A stretch of 33,970 bases of DNA from Nanobdellota archaeon (lineage in GTDB: Archaea > Nanobdellota > Nanobdellia > CSSed11-243R1). Shown here in pieces: positions 1-6,236 of the stretch (within the stretch, counting starts at the first letter, position 1; each line of letters opens with the position of its first letter). Location of the stretch: NCBI GenBank assembly GCA_021162365.1, contig JAGGYW010000003.1, positions 1 through 33,970 on the forward strand, read 5' to 3'. The translations under genes were made by a program, and so were the position numbers. The notes below the pieces were generated by a model. It was not told the DNA's origin. It saw only the letters and a program-made list of their open reading frames with translations, and made no database searches.

Positions 1-195
1 ACTACGTATTATCTTTATATAATCTGGGTGGAAGCCTATGGATTCCACTCTTTTGAAAAACACATTCATTTTTTTATTAACGAGAAATTCCAGAAGAGAC
101 ATTGCATCTTTTGGATTCACTTTTTTGTCTTCTAAGATTTCACCTACTGTGAAGCAGTACTGAGAAAATTTGTCAACTTCTGTTTTAAATTCCAT
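1..195 (-). CDS. Hypothetical protein, N-terminal part (cut by window edge)
   Basis: An open frame reads leftward from ATG at 195 through the window edge, giving 65 residues that begin MEFKTEVDKFSQYC. I do not recognise the family. The visible part is charged and helix-rich, with no signal peptide or membrane segment. A TATA-like stretch (215-226 on the complement) and a TTACTAC half-site just upstream of it (228-234) match the promoter layout of other genes here, which supports the start. The function cannot be judged from this fragment. Confidence 0.6.
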   Translation of the reverse strand, partial: MEFKTEVDKFSQYCFTVGEILEDKKVNPKDAMSLLEFLVNKKMNVFFKRVESIGFHPDYIKIIRS

Positions 196-227
196 ATTTG
201 GTGTAACCAAAAAATAGTATTTAAAGG

Positions 228-234
228 TTACTAC
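228..234 (-). promoter_or_regulatory. Half-site of the TNACTAC operator family
   Basis: TTACTAC lies directly upstream of the TATA-like box of the leftward gene starting at 195. The second arm (241-247) is only A-rich, so this is a half-site at best. The layout resembles the fuller sites at 16789-16808 and 17353-17372. Confidence 0.3.
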
Positions 235-236
235 AA

Positions 237-270
237 AAAAAGAAAAAAAGAAAGACGCCAAGACGGCGTC
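237..270 (-). terminator. Stem-loop plus T-run ending the trmB-like gene
   Basis: On the complementary strand GACGCC and GGCGTC form a 6-bp stem (254-259 with 265-270), followed by a long T/C tract rich in T. This lies downstream of the regulator stop codon at 322. Archaea terminate mainly on T-runs, so the tract is probably the active part. Confidence 0.6.
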
Positions 271-275
271 AAAGA

Positions 276-314
276 GTCGGGGGGATGAAAACAGCCTTAA
301 CTGTTTTTTCCGAC
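276..314 (-). other. Second stem-loop in the 3' region of the regulator gene
   Basis: GTCGG (276-280) pairs with CCGAC (310-314). Inside it AAAACAG (288-294) pairs with CTGTTTT (301-307) around a 6-nt loop. It lies between the regulator stop codon and the terminator stem. It may stabilise the 3' end; no class is recognised. Confidence 0.4.
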
Positions 315-321
315 AATGAGT

Positions 322-1125
322 TTATTTTTTGGGTAGCCCTTCCCAGACGCGGTCGAACATGTTTGTTAGCGCTGTTGAGATGGGCTGTGAGTTTAGCCAG
401 ACACCGACATCGTAGTTTGGATGCAAGTCTTTGTCGTTAAGTACCATGAAAACTGAGTGCTTTCCATCAATTACTGCAAACCTTGCTTCCAAATCTTTAA
501 GATTTCTAACTTCTGCAACTGACTTTAGTTTCTTCACAGCGTCTGTATTTGCATTGGTGATAGGTGCTGCTATTTTAACAGACACCCCTTTCTTTTTCGC
601 ATGTTCTATTGCAGATTTGAGGGCATCTGCTTTTCTTATTAACCCTTCTTCAGAAGTCACAAGAACAACGCTTCTTTTCGCACCTTTTATTAGTGATTCA
701 AGGTGGGAATAAATATTGTTTCTTCCTTTTAATGCACCTGAGAGCTCGCTCGGCTCTATGAAGTTAATTCCTTTCTTGTAAAGTGTTTCAAGTGTTTTGA
801 GCATTTCGGTTGATTTTACTTTATCCAAATTTTTAACTTTGTTTTCAGCACTTTCTCTTACATTCTTTTTAGCTCGTTCAACCACATCTTTTGGTGAGAC
901 GGCGATATATTGAATTGGCTTTCCAAGCTTCATGATAACAAAACCCTTTCTTTCAAGCGATTCTAGAACATCATATGTTCTTGAGCGTGGGACTCCTGCC
1001 ATGTTGCTTAGTTCCCCTGCGGTTGAAATTCCTCTAGAAAGCAAAGCTACCCAAATTTTAACTTCGTATAAGTTAAGGTCAAAAGTTCTTCTAAGCCTTG
1101 CAAGCATTTCGTCCTTCAAAACCAT
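322..1125 (-). CDS. TrmB-family transcriptional regulator
   Basis: The 267-aa protein has an N-terminal winged-helix domain (about residues 10-85). Its segment RSRTYDVLESLERKGFV is the typical TrmB recognition-helix region. A helical linker follows (about 85-120), then a C-terminal effector domain (about 130-260) with the layout of TrmB ligand-binding domains. TrmB proteins sense sugars or other metabolites and repress or activate nearby promoters. No sugar transporter lies alongside, so the ligand is unknown. It is transcribed leftward as a single gene. GGGGGATG about 5 nt before the ATG may be a Shine-Dalgarno element. The family call is firm, the regulatory target is not. Confidence 0.85.
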   Translation of the reverse strand: MVLKDEMLARLRRTFDLNLYEVKIWVALLSRGISTAGELSNMAGVPRSRTYDVLESLERKGFVIMKLGKPIQYIAVSPKDVVERAKKNVRESAENKVKNLDKVKSTEMLKTLETLYKKGINFIEPSELSGALKGRNNIYSHLESLIKGAKRSVVLVTSEEGLIRKADALKSAIEHAKKKGVSVKIAAPITNANTDAVKKLKSVAEVRNLKDLEARFAVIDGKHSVFMVLNDKDLHPNYDVGVWLNSQPISTALTNMFDRVWEGLPKK

Positions 1126-1256
1126 TTTACATCATCCCCCTTTTTCAATTCTTATACATAGCATTTTTACATTAATATAGTTTTCCCACCTCACCAGTCA
1201 CAACTTAAACGAACTAAGTTTTTACCATTTCTTAGTTACAAATATTTAGTAACTGT

Positions 1257-1784
1257 TTATTTATAAAGGTTTTGCTTCTTGAAAAGTAGTTTTTTGCTTG
1301 CGGGAGCAATGTTTAATGAAACCATGTTTTCATATTGTGCCCTTGTAAGCACGAGGGGCTTAATTGAGTAGCCAAATTCCTTTTTGATTGCGTCGCATAT
1401 CTCCTGCACTTTCTTTGTTTTTACATTCCCGATTACTAAAAGACTTGCTCTATCCTCTCCTTCATCAAGGAGGTGAATTTCCTCTGTTTTTTCTTTTGAG
1501 ACAATTGTGGTGAAAATATCTAATGGGGATTTCTTAGGAATTAACCTCTCTAAAAGTAGATATGCTTTTGAGTTTTGATTTACTTCATAAAATGAGAACA
1601 CTCCACTTTTTGTTTTTTTGAGCAATCCACTTTTTTCTAATTTTTTAAAAATTCTATAGACGGTTGCAACTGGTATGTTTGTCTTTCTTGAAATCTCTCT
1701 TATACCAATTGTTTTTCTTCCTGGAATTTCAGAGAGTACAGAAATAGTTTTTTCATCAAACATTGATTTTAGTATGTTTTCCAT
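1257..1784 (-). CDS. Winged-helix regulator with a C-terminal domain of unknown ligand
   Basis: The first 75 residues or so form a winged helix: IREISRKTNIPVATVYRIFKKLEKSGLL is a clear helix-turn-helix plus wing, as in MarR/ArsR-type proteins. The C-terminal part (about 95-175) contains DRASLLVIGNVKTKKVQEI and a KEFGYSIKPLVLT segment, resembling degenerate nucleotidyltransferase-like domains fused to archaeal HTH proteins. That resemblance is an inference. The promoter is packed with TGAAAC/GTTTCA half-sites (1790-1841), which suggests autoregulation. The nitroreductase gene next to it is divergent and shares the intergenic region, so it is the likeliest second target. Confidence 0.7.
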   Translation of the reverse strand: MENILKSMFDEKTISVLSEIPGRKTIGIREISRKTNIPVATVYRIFKKLEKSGLLKKTKSGVFSFYEVNQNSKAYLLLERLIPKKSPLDIFTTIVSKEKTEEIHLLDEGEDRASLLVIGNVKTKKVQEICDAIKKEFGYSIKPLVLTRAQYENMVSLNIAPASKKLLFKKQNLYK

Positions 1785-1789
1785 TATTT

Positions 1790-1841
1790 TTTCACATGAA
1801 ATTTTTATATAAAAATGTTTCTATTTTGAAACGCTGTTTCA
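1790..1841. promoter_or_regulatory. Clustered TGAAAC/GTTTCA operator between divergent genes
   Basis: Five half-sites occur in 52 bp: TTTCA (1790-1794), TGAAA (1797-1801), GTTTC (1818-1822), TGAAAC (1827-1832) and GTTTCA (1836-1841). The last two form a perfect inverted repeat with a 3-nt spacer, and the first two form one with a 2-nt spacer. The TATA box of the leftward regulator (1801-1816) lies inside the cluster. The geometry fits a dimeric HTH repressor controlling its own gene, possibly with the nitroreductase. Confidence 0.6.
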
Positions 1842-1890
1842 TGTGTGGAACACCTAATATTTTATATTTGAGCGCGGCGTCTAAAAATGT

Positions 1891-2451
1891 ATGGATGTTT
1901 TTGAGGCAATCTTTGATAGGCGAAGCATAAGAAAGTTTATAGATAAACCTGTTGAGGAAGAAAAGATAGCAAAGATATTGGATGCTGCAAGATGGGCGCC
2001 TTCCGTTGGTAATTTACAGGAATGGCAATTTATTGTTGTGAGAGACCCAGGCAGAAAACTTCAGTTGTCTGAAGCTGCTGTTGGTCAGTACTGGATTGCA
2101 CAAGCATCTGTAATAATTGTTGTTTTAACTAAGAATGATAGAGTAACCCGCGCATATGGCCGCAGAGGCGAAGAATACTTCGTAAAATACGATGCTGCTG
2201 CAGCAATTCAAAATATGTTATTAGCAGCGCATGCTCTTGGATTGGGTGCATGCTGGGTTTCTGTTTTTGATGAAACCGCAGTTGAAAGAATTTTAAAAAT
2301 TCCTTCAGAGATAGATGTACATGCTTTGATTCCAATTGGTTATCCTGCAGAGAACCCAATTCCACCTCACAGGATTGGAATAGAATATATAACATTTTTT
2401 GAAGAGTATGGCAAACGCTGGGTAAAAAATGTGCCTAAATTTTTGAGATGA
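1891..2451 (+). CDS. Nitroreductase-family flavoprotein
   Basis: The 186-aa protein begins MDVFEAIFDRRSIRKF, the classic FMN-phosphate-binding RRSIR motif of the family. ARWAPSVGNLQEWQFIVV follows, and a later AAHALGLGACWVSVF segment forms the flavin pocket. Family members reduce nitro groups, quinones, flavins or iodotyrosine using NAD(P)H; the substrate cannot be told here. A TATA-like ATATTTTATATTTG (1858-1870) lies about 26 nt before the ATG, so the mRNA is probably leaderless. It is divergent from the HTH gene at 1257-1784 and probably controlled by it. Confidence 0.9.
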   Translation: MDVFEAIFDRRSIRKFIDKPVEEEKIAKILDAARWAPSVGNLQEWQFIVVRDPGRKLQLSEAAVGQYWIAQASVIIVVLTKNDRVTRAYGRRGEEYFVKYDAAAAIQNMLLAAHALGLGACWVSVFDETAVERILKIPSEIDVHALIPIGYPAENPIPPHRIGIEYITFFEEYGKRWVKNVPKFLR

Positions 2452-2794
2452 CTTTGGAGTAGTTAAAAAAGCTCATTTCTTTCTTTTTTCCATGAGAAAT
2501 GGACGTTTATATGTTTAAATGTAATAATAACAAAATATAACACTAATTACTGAAAAGTATTTAAATAATTACTCTTTAGAATAATTTAATTAAAATTTTT
2601 ACGCGGCTTGAAACAAATTCTACCAGCTTGAGCTTTAAACTTTCAAAAGCCAACGTCACGATTTCTGTTAGCTTTCTAATACCCATATAGATATTGGTCA
2701 TATAAAAACTTTTCGGTTGGCGCATAAATGGGCTCGCCGACCTCAAGATGACGGGTAAAAGGGAGAAAAAAACAAAAAAGAGGAGGAGAGGAAA
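2452..2794 (+). other. 343-bp non-coding region with possible structured ftsZ leader
   Basis: No gene is visible. A T-rich tract (2476-2488) probably terminates the nitroreductase transcript. TATA-like sequences lie at 2556-2567 and 2699-2709. Two stems fall between them and ftsZ. GGCTT/AAGCC (2605-2609 with 2647-2651) is extended by GAAA/TTTC. GGTTGGCG/CGCCGACC (2715-2722 with 2735-2742) has 8 bp. If the upstream TATA is used, the ftsZ mRNA has a structured leader of about 200 nt. If the downstream one is used, transcription would start inside the second hairpin. A strong Shine-Dalgarno, GAGGAGGAGAGG, precedes the ftsZ ATG. Confidence 0.45.
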
Positions 2795-3874
2795 ATGAGT
2801 TTTATCATACAAGACGCTTTGAAAGCGGCTAAGGAACAAGAAGCTAAATGGAATGAAAGCTTCGTTGGTAAAGCCAACATAAAAGTAATTGGTGTTGGCG
2901 GTGCTGGAAACAATATGGGGGACTGGTTGTACCACAAGGGAGTAAAGGGTGCTGAAATCATATTAGCAAACACCGATAAGGCACACCTTGACGCAAGAGA
3001 AGCAGACAAGAAGATTTTGATTGGAAAAGAATCTACAAGAGGACTAGGTGCAGGTGGATACCTTGAAGTTGGAGAACAAGCAGCAAAGGAATCTCTTCCA
3101 GAATTGAAAGAGGCATTGAAGAATTCAGACATGGTATTTGTTTGCGCAGGTATGGGTGGAGGAACAGGAACAGGAGCTTCACCAATTGTTGCTCAAGTAG
3201 CAAAAGAACAAGGTGCAATTGTTATTGGTACTGTCACAATGCCCTTTAAGATTGAGAAGGCAAGAATTGAGAAGGCAGAGGAAGGACTTCAAAAGTTGAG
3301 GAAGAACTGTGACACAGTAATTGTAATTGACAATAATAGATTAATTGAGATCGCAGGTCAGTTGCCAATAAGCCAAGCATTTGGTGTTGCAAACGAGCTT
3401 GTTGCAACAATGATTAAGGGAATTGTAGAAATGATTACGGTTCCATCCCTTGTAAACAGAGACTTTGCAGACATAAAGGCAGTTATGACTGGCGGCGGAG
3501 TCGCAGTAATCGGTGTTGGTGAATCAGACACAGAAAATAGAGTTGATGAGGCAGTAAAGAGAGCATTGTTGAACCCATTGCTTGATGTAAGTTATGAAGG
3601 AGCCCAAGGTGCATTAATCCACATTACAGGTGGACCAGACATGACACTTGAGGAAGTTAACAGAGTTGGTGAAATGGTAACAGCAAGCTTGGACCCAGAT
3701 GCAATGGTTACATGGGGAGCAAGAGTGCAAGACAACATGACTGGAAAGCTAAGAGTAATGACAATTATAACAGGTGTTAAGTCACCATACATCCTTGGAC
3801 CATCAACATCAAAAAAGGTGGCAGAAAAAGCAGCAAAGGTTTCCAGTGAATTGGGAATAGAGATTTTGAGGTAA
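2795..3874 (+). CDS. ftsZ: Cell-division GTPase FtsZ
   Basis: The 359-aa protein has the full tubulin/FtsZ GTPase core. GVGGAGNN is at residues 33-40, NTDKAH at 59-64, the tubulin signature GGGTGTG at 121-127, and the T7 loop NRDFADIKAVM carries the acidic residues that complete the GTPase site of the neighbouring subunit. A short amphipathic N-terminal extension of about 28 residues precedes the core. The protein stops right after the core (ELGIEILR), so there is no long C-terminal linker or conserved tail peptide. It polymerises at the division site. Codon use is cleaner than in its neighbours and the ribosome-binding site is strong, both signs of high expression. FtsZ1 versus FtsZ2 was not decided. 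Confidence 0.95.
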   Translation: MSFIIQDALKAAKEQEAKWNESFVGKANIKVIGVGGAGNNMGDWLYHKGVKGAEIILANTDKAHLDAREADKKILIGKESTRGLGAGGYLEVGEQAAKESLPELKEALKNSDMVFVCAGMGGGTGTGASPIVAQVAKEQGAIVIGTVTMPFKIEKARIEKAEEGLQKLRKNCDTVIVIDNNRLIEIAGQLPISQAFGVANELVATMIKGIVEMITVPSLVNRDFADIKAVMTGGGVAVIGVGESDTENRVDEAVKRALLNPLLDVSYEGAQGALIHITGGPDMTLEEVNRVGEMVTASLDPDAMVTWGARVQDNMTGKLRVMTIITGVKSPYILGPSTSKKVAEKAAKVSSELGIEILR

Positions 3875-3876
3875 AG

Positions 3877-3899
3877 GGGTTTTTCCCTTTTTCCATTTT
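3877..3899 (+). terminator. T-rich terminator after ftsZ
   Basis: Just after the stop codon, GGGG, a T-run, CCC and a second T-run form a small hairpin followed by T-rich sequence, consistent with archaeal T-tract termination. Confidence 0.5.
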
Positions 3900-3911
3900 T
3901 CACATTCATTT

Positions 3912-4139
3912 TTCAGCGAGCGCACCCGAGGCAGGTCCTTCCTCCCCCAGGAAGGACCGCCCTCCCTTCCAGCCTTTGTGAAAGAGCTGGTAGAAAAGGA
4001 GAAATCACAAAATCCGAACTTTCCGTTAACGCTTTGCGCGTAGCGGAAAGGGTTATCATGCTCTCATCCTAGAGAGCACCCCTTTGCCCTTTGGCCCGGC
4101 TGTAGACTAGTTCTCACCCCAGATTGGCCGGGCGGGGCA
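3912..4139. ncRNA. Candidate structured RNA, GC-rich, class unknown
   Basis: This stretch is far richer in G+C than its surroundings and folds into a chain of hairpins. GGTCCTTCCT/AGGAAGGACC with an outer GGC/GCC starts near 3930. CCAGCCTTT/AAAGAGCTGG follows, then CTTTCCG..ACGC/GCGT..CGGAAAG. AAAGGG..GCTCTC/GAGAGC..CCCTTT comes next. The last is TGCCC..GCCCGGC/GCCGGGC..GGGCA, ending near 4139. In hot or AT-rich archaea such G+C islands usually mark functional RNAs. I looked for conserved RNase P, SRP, 5S and tRNA motifs on both strands and found none convincing. The flanking genes converge on it, so the transcribed strand is undecided; it could also act as a two-way terminator. Confidence 0.5.
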
Positions 4140-4145
4140 TCATAA

Positions 4146-4577
4146 TTATTCGATGTTTACTCTTCGGAATTTGCTCCAATATTTATCAAAGTCTGTATCA
4201 TAGAAAATATCCTCAATTTGGATGTTCCCACTTTCTTTTACGATTAGTGGAGATTCGTATTTTTTAGATCCATTTTCATAGGTACTCATTAATTCTTCTA
4301 TAGTTCTTTTAATTGCATTTCTTAGATCCTCCTTTACAACTAGATCTAATTCGGCCTTTAACGCGTCGCTTCTTTCTGCAAGGTTGGGTAGAGCTAGCTC
4401 AAGCCAATTGATTAAGTCTTCTTCATTTATGGACTTTTTATCATACTGGTTTTTGTATACTGTGGCGAGGACCACCTTACTTAATTCTCTATAGGATATG
4501 TTTGTCCTATAAACTAATTCTTTTTCTATACTTGGTGGGATTTTTCCATATAATTCAAACACTAAATCTTCATCCAT
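4146..4577 (-). CDS. Hypothetical protein, partner of the SWIM protein
   Basis: A 143-aa acidic, helix-rich protein of no family I recognise. I chose ATG 4577 (MDEDLVFELYGKIP) rather than an upstream ATG at 4592, because GGAAGGTGA just before 4577 is a Shine-Dalgarno that overlaps the stop of the upstream gene. The two genes are therefore translationally linked and form one leftward operon. There are no membrane segments. Residues 60-110 are predominantly charged helices. Confidence 0.6.
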   Translation of the reverse strand: MDEDLVFELYGKIPPSIEKELVYRTNISYRELSKVVLATVYKNQYDKKSINEEDLINWLELALPNLAERSDALKAELDLVVKEDLRNAIKRTIEELMSTYENGSKKYESPLIVKESGNIQIEDIFYDTDFDKYWSKFRRVNIE

Positions 4578-4581
4578 AATT

Positions 4582-5646
4582 TCACCTTCCAATTATCCAT
4601 CTTAGTTCGCTTTTGTCAGGGTATTTTAATTCGAACGTTTTGTAAACTCGCATGCGCCTGCGGAGAGGATCTCTACCATAACCGACATTTCTTCCGAATT
4701 TTCTAATTATTTCATCTCTGGACATTCCATCTACATATGTTACTTTCATTACACTGACTGTTCCTTCATCTATGTTGGGCATAATTCTCAAATCTGTATC
4801 TTTATCAATTGAATAGTTCCAATAGCAGTTGCCGTCAAATTCCTTTGCAATTCCTTCTCTTTTGTAGCCCATCTCTAAAAGGTTCTTTCTAATTTTCCAC
4901 ATTTTAATCCCTAATCCGTCTGGATATTCTTCTTTCTTTTTCGAGCAGGTGAATATAACCCTACCATCATCTACGAGGTCTTCTAAATGGGGGGACAAGA
5001 TATCTCTTCTCATGAGCTCTTTATCTATATTGAAAAGTTTTCTTCCATCTATGTATCTGCTTTTAACTACATATGCAGCGAGATCTTCATCTACAACAAA
5101 AGGCAAAAATATCTCCCCTTTAAGCATTGGCTTACATTCTTTTAGGGATTCATGTCCGCTGTATAGCGCGTATAATGCGGCGGCCGCGTGGGCACAGCAA
5201 ACTTTCCTGTTTGTAAATTCGCCTAAGCCTTTGTAAAGTGAATCTTTGCAGTTGCAGCTTATATCAAATGTGTCCTGAAGTTTTCCATCTAAAAGCTGAG
5301 CTCCCTTTACCATAACTGTGTAAGATGCTATTCTGTTTTTGTTTTCATCACTTCTTCCCCCATGCCTTCTTGAGTTGACAATAACAATCCCAACTGTTCC
5401 GCCAACATCCCCCTTTTGTATGCCTCTTCTATTTGTTAATTTTTTACTTCCTTTTACTTTCATAACTTCTTTTTCAAGCTCAGAGTAGTCGTAGTTATTC
5501 CTTTCAAAAATTTCTTTTTTCTCTTCAGGGGGCATTCCAAGAAATATTCCTTCGTAGAAAGTCGAGGGCTGGAAGAATATTCTTTTCCTGTCGTTGAATA
5601 TAATTTCGGGTCCAAATCCGTTTGGGATTATTCCATAAGTAATCAT
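4582..5646 (-). CDS. SWIM zinc-finger domain protein
   Basis: The 354-aa protein carries C131-x-C133 and C151-x-H153, the CxCxnCxH signature of the SWIM zinc finger, within DISCNCKDSLYKG and VCCAHAAAALYALY. SWIM domains bind nucleic acids or proteins and occur in recombination and helicase-associated factors. There is no helicase or nuclease domain here, so the enzymatic role is unknown. The N-terminal 60 residues and the C-terminal 150 match nothing I know. It is the first gene of a two-gene operon. A TATA box lies near 5665-5675, and a weak relative of the TNACTAC palindrome sits between it and the ATG. Confidence 0.65.
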   Translation of the reverse strand: MITYGIIPNGFGPEIIFNDRKRIFFQPSTFYEGIFLGMPPEEKKEIFERNNYDYSELEKEVMKVKGSKKLTNRRGIQKGDVGGTVGIVIVNSRRHGGRSDENKNRIASYTVMVKGAQLLDGKLQDTFDISCNCKDSLYKGLGEFTNRKVCCAHAAAALYALYSGHESLKECKPMLKGEIFLPFVVDEDLAAYVVKSRYIDGRKLFNIDKELMRRDILSPHLEDLVDDGRVIFTCSKKKEEYPDGLGIKMWKIRKNLLEMGYKREGIAKEFDGNCYWNYSIDKDTDLRIMPNIDEGTVSVMKVTYVDGMSRDEIIRKFGRNVGYGRDPLRRRMRVYKTFELKYPDKSELRWIIGR

Positions 5647-5647
5647 G

Positions 5648-5667
5648 TTATCACTAAAAAGTTAGTT
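5648..5667 (-). promoter_or_regulatory. Weak TNACTAC-type site at the SWIM operon start
   Basis: TTATCAC-N6-GTTAGTT occupies the interval between the TATA box and the start codon, where stronger family members sit at other genes. The left arm matches 5 of 7 positions of the consensus and the right arm poorly, so it is listed as degenerate. Confidence 0.25.
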
Positions 5668-5707
5668 ATTTATATCAATTATGCCAAACCAAAACATTTA
5701 TAAATAG

Positions 5708-5727
5708 TAACTACTATAAGGTAGTTA
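5708..5727 (+). promoter_or_regulatory. Perfect palindrome TAACTAC-N6-GTAGTTA
   Basis: TAACTAC (5708-5714), TATAAG, GTAGTTA (5721-5727) is the best copy of the dispersed operator family. It lies directly downstream of a TATA box ATTTATAAATAG (5695-5706), where a repressor would block initiation. The rightward transcript would reach the small gene at 5798. The site could also act upstream of the leftward SWIM operon. Confidence 0.6.
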
Positions 5728-5734
5728 AAATAAG

Positions 5735-5806
5735 TATGCCGAATGGTAATGCTTATAAAGCAGATCAAACATCTGCAAAACTCCGCGAGGTGAAAAAATG
5801 GCAATA
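5735..5806 (+). CDS. Possible 23-aa upstream ORF overlapping the next gene
   Basis: An ATG about 8 nt after the expected transcription start opens a 23-codon frame that ends at 5804-5806, overlapping the ATG of the next gene at 5798. Its last codons contain GAGGTG, the Shine-Dalgarno of that gene. This could be a leader ORF coupling translation, or chance. Confidence 0.25.
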
Positions 5807-6106
5807 AAAATATTTGGAAGATATTCATTGAATATGGAGGATAATCCCAAAGTAGGGGAAGTTGTTGAGGGTAAAATGTCTATTTATAATTCTGAAGCAA
5901 AAGTTGGTCCAAAAGATGTTGGGCTTAACGTTGGGAGAATTCCTTATGCTATAGCGAGAGGGCAGAAAGTTTCAATTGAAGATATTGTGGAAACAAAAAT
6001 GCCTACAACTGGAGCGAGAGTTACACATAGCTATAGCCCAATTGGGAACATTTACAGGCTGATGAGAGACATAATGGAAAATCCCGAGAAGTATAAACAA
6101 AGGTAA
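5798..6106 (+). CDS. Hypothetical 102-aa protein
   Basis: The start is supported by GCGAGGTGAAAAA before the ATG. The protein begins MAIKIFGRYSLNMEDNPKVG and is basic and soluble, with no membrane segment. Glycine/valine-rich strands in the middle (KVGPKDVGLNVGRIPYAIA) suggest a small beta-rich fold. I do not recognise the family. It has its own promoter with the perfect TAACTAC palindrome and is followed by duplicated hairpin sequence before gatD, so it is probably a single-gene unit. Confidence 0.55.
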   Translation: MAIKIFGRYSLNMEDNPKVGEVVEGKMSIYNSEAKVGPKDVGLNVGRIPYAIARGQKVSIEDIVETKMPTTGARVTHSYSPIGNIYRLMRDIMENPEKYKQR

Positions 6107-6114
6107 ATTGCACT

Positions 6115-6146
6115 TTTTCTTTGTGAAAGAAAACCTGCACTAAAGG
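6115..6146 (+). other. Stem/mirror-purine element, degenerate copy
   Basis: TTTTCTTT (6115-6122) pairs with AAAGAAAA (6126-6133) across a GTG loop. An 8-nt spacer, CCTGCACT, is followed by AAAGG, which matches only the first part of the mirror arm. It resembles the better copy at 6172-6200 and lies in the same 54-bp duplicated unit. Confidence 0.4.
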
Positions 6147-6221
6147 ACTAAATTAATAAACCGCTTAGCACCTTCTTAGAAAGAAGCTGCACCAAGAAAG
6201 ACTAAATTAATAAACTGCTTA
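6146..6221 (+). repeat. Tandem duplication upstream of gatD, period 54
   Basis: GACTAAATTAATAAAC plus YGCTTA occurs at 6146-6167 and 6200-6221 with one mismatch. Each copy is preceded by a hairpin and CTGCACYAA. The AATTAATAA core of the second copy lies about 28 nt before the gatD ATG and may be its TATA box, so the duplication may have doubled a promoter. Confidence 0.65.
6172..6200 (+). other. Stem/mirror-purine element upstream of gatD
   Basis: CTTCTT (6172-6177) pairs with AAGAAG (6181-6186) across AGA. AAGAA (6181-6185), the spacer GCTGCACC and AAGAA (6194-6198) form a mirror repeat. The spacer is identical to that in the element after asnS (18868-18893) and close to GCTCGACC in the tRNA-Leu anticodon intron. 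Confidence 0.55.
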
Positions 6222-6236
6222 TTCTTTTATTTTTGT

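Noticed and set aside
2455-2465. GTAGTTA after the nitroreductase as another operator copy
   Set aside because: The opposite arm matches only 3 of 7 positions, and no start codon or TATA box is adjacent.
3912-4139. RNase P RNA or SRP RNA
   Set aside because: Neither strand shows a convincing GAGGAAAGUC-type P4 motif with its partner, nor the conserved SRP helix 8 loops, so I only call it a structured RNA candidate.
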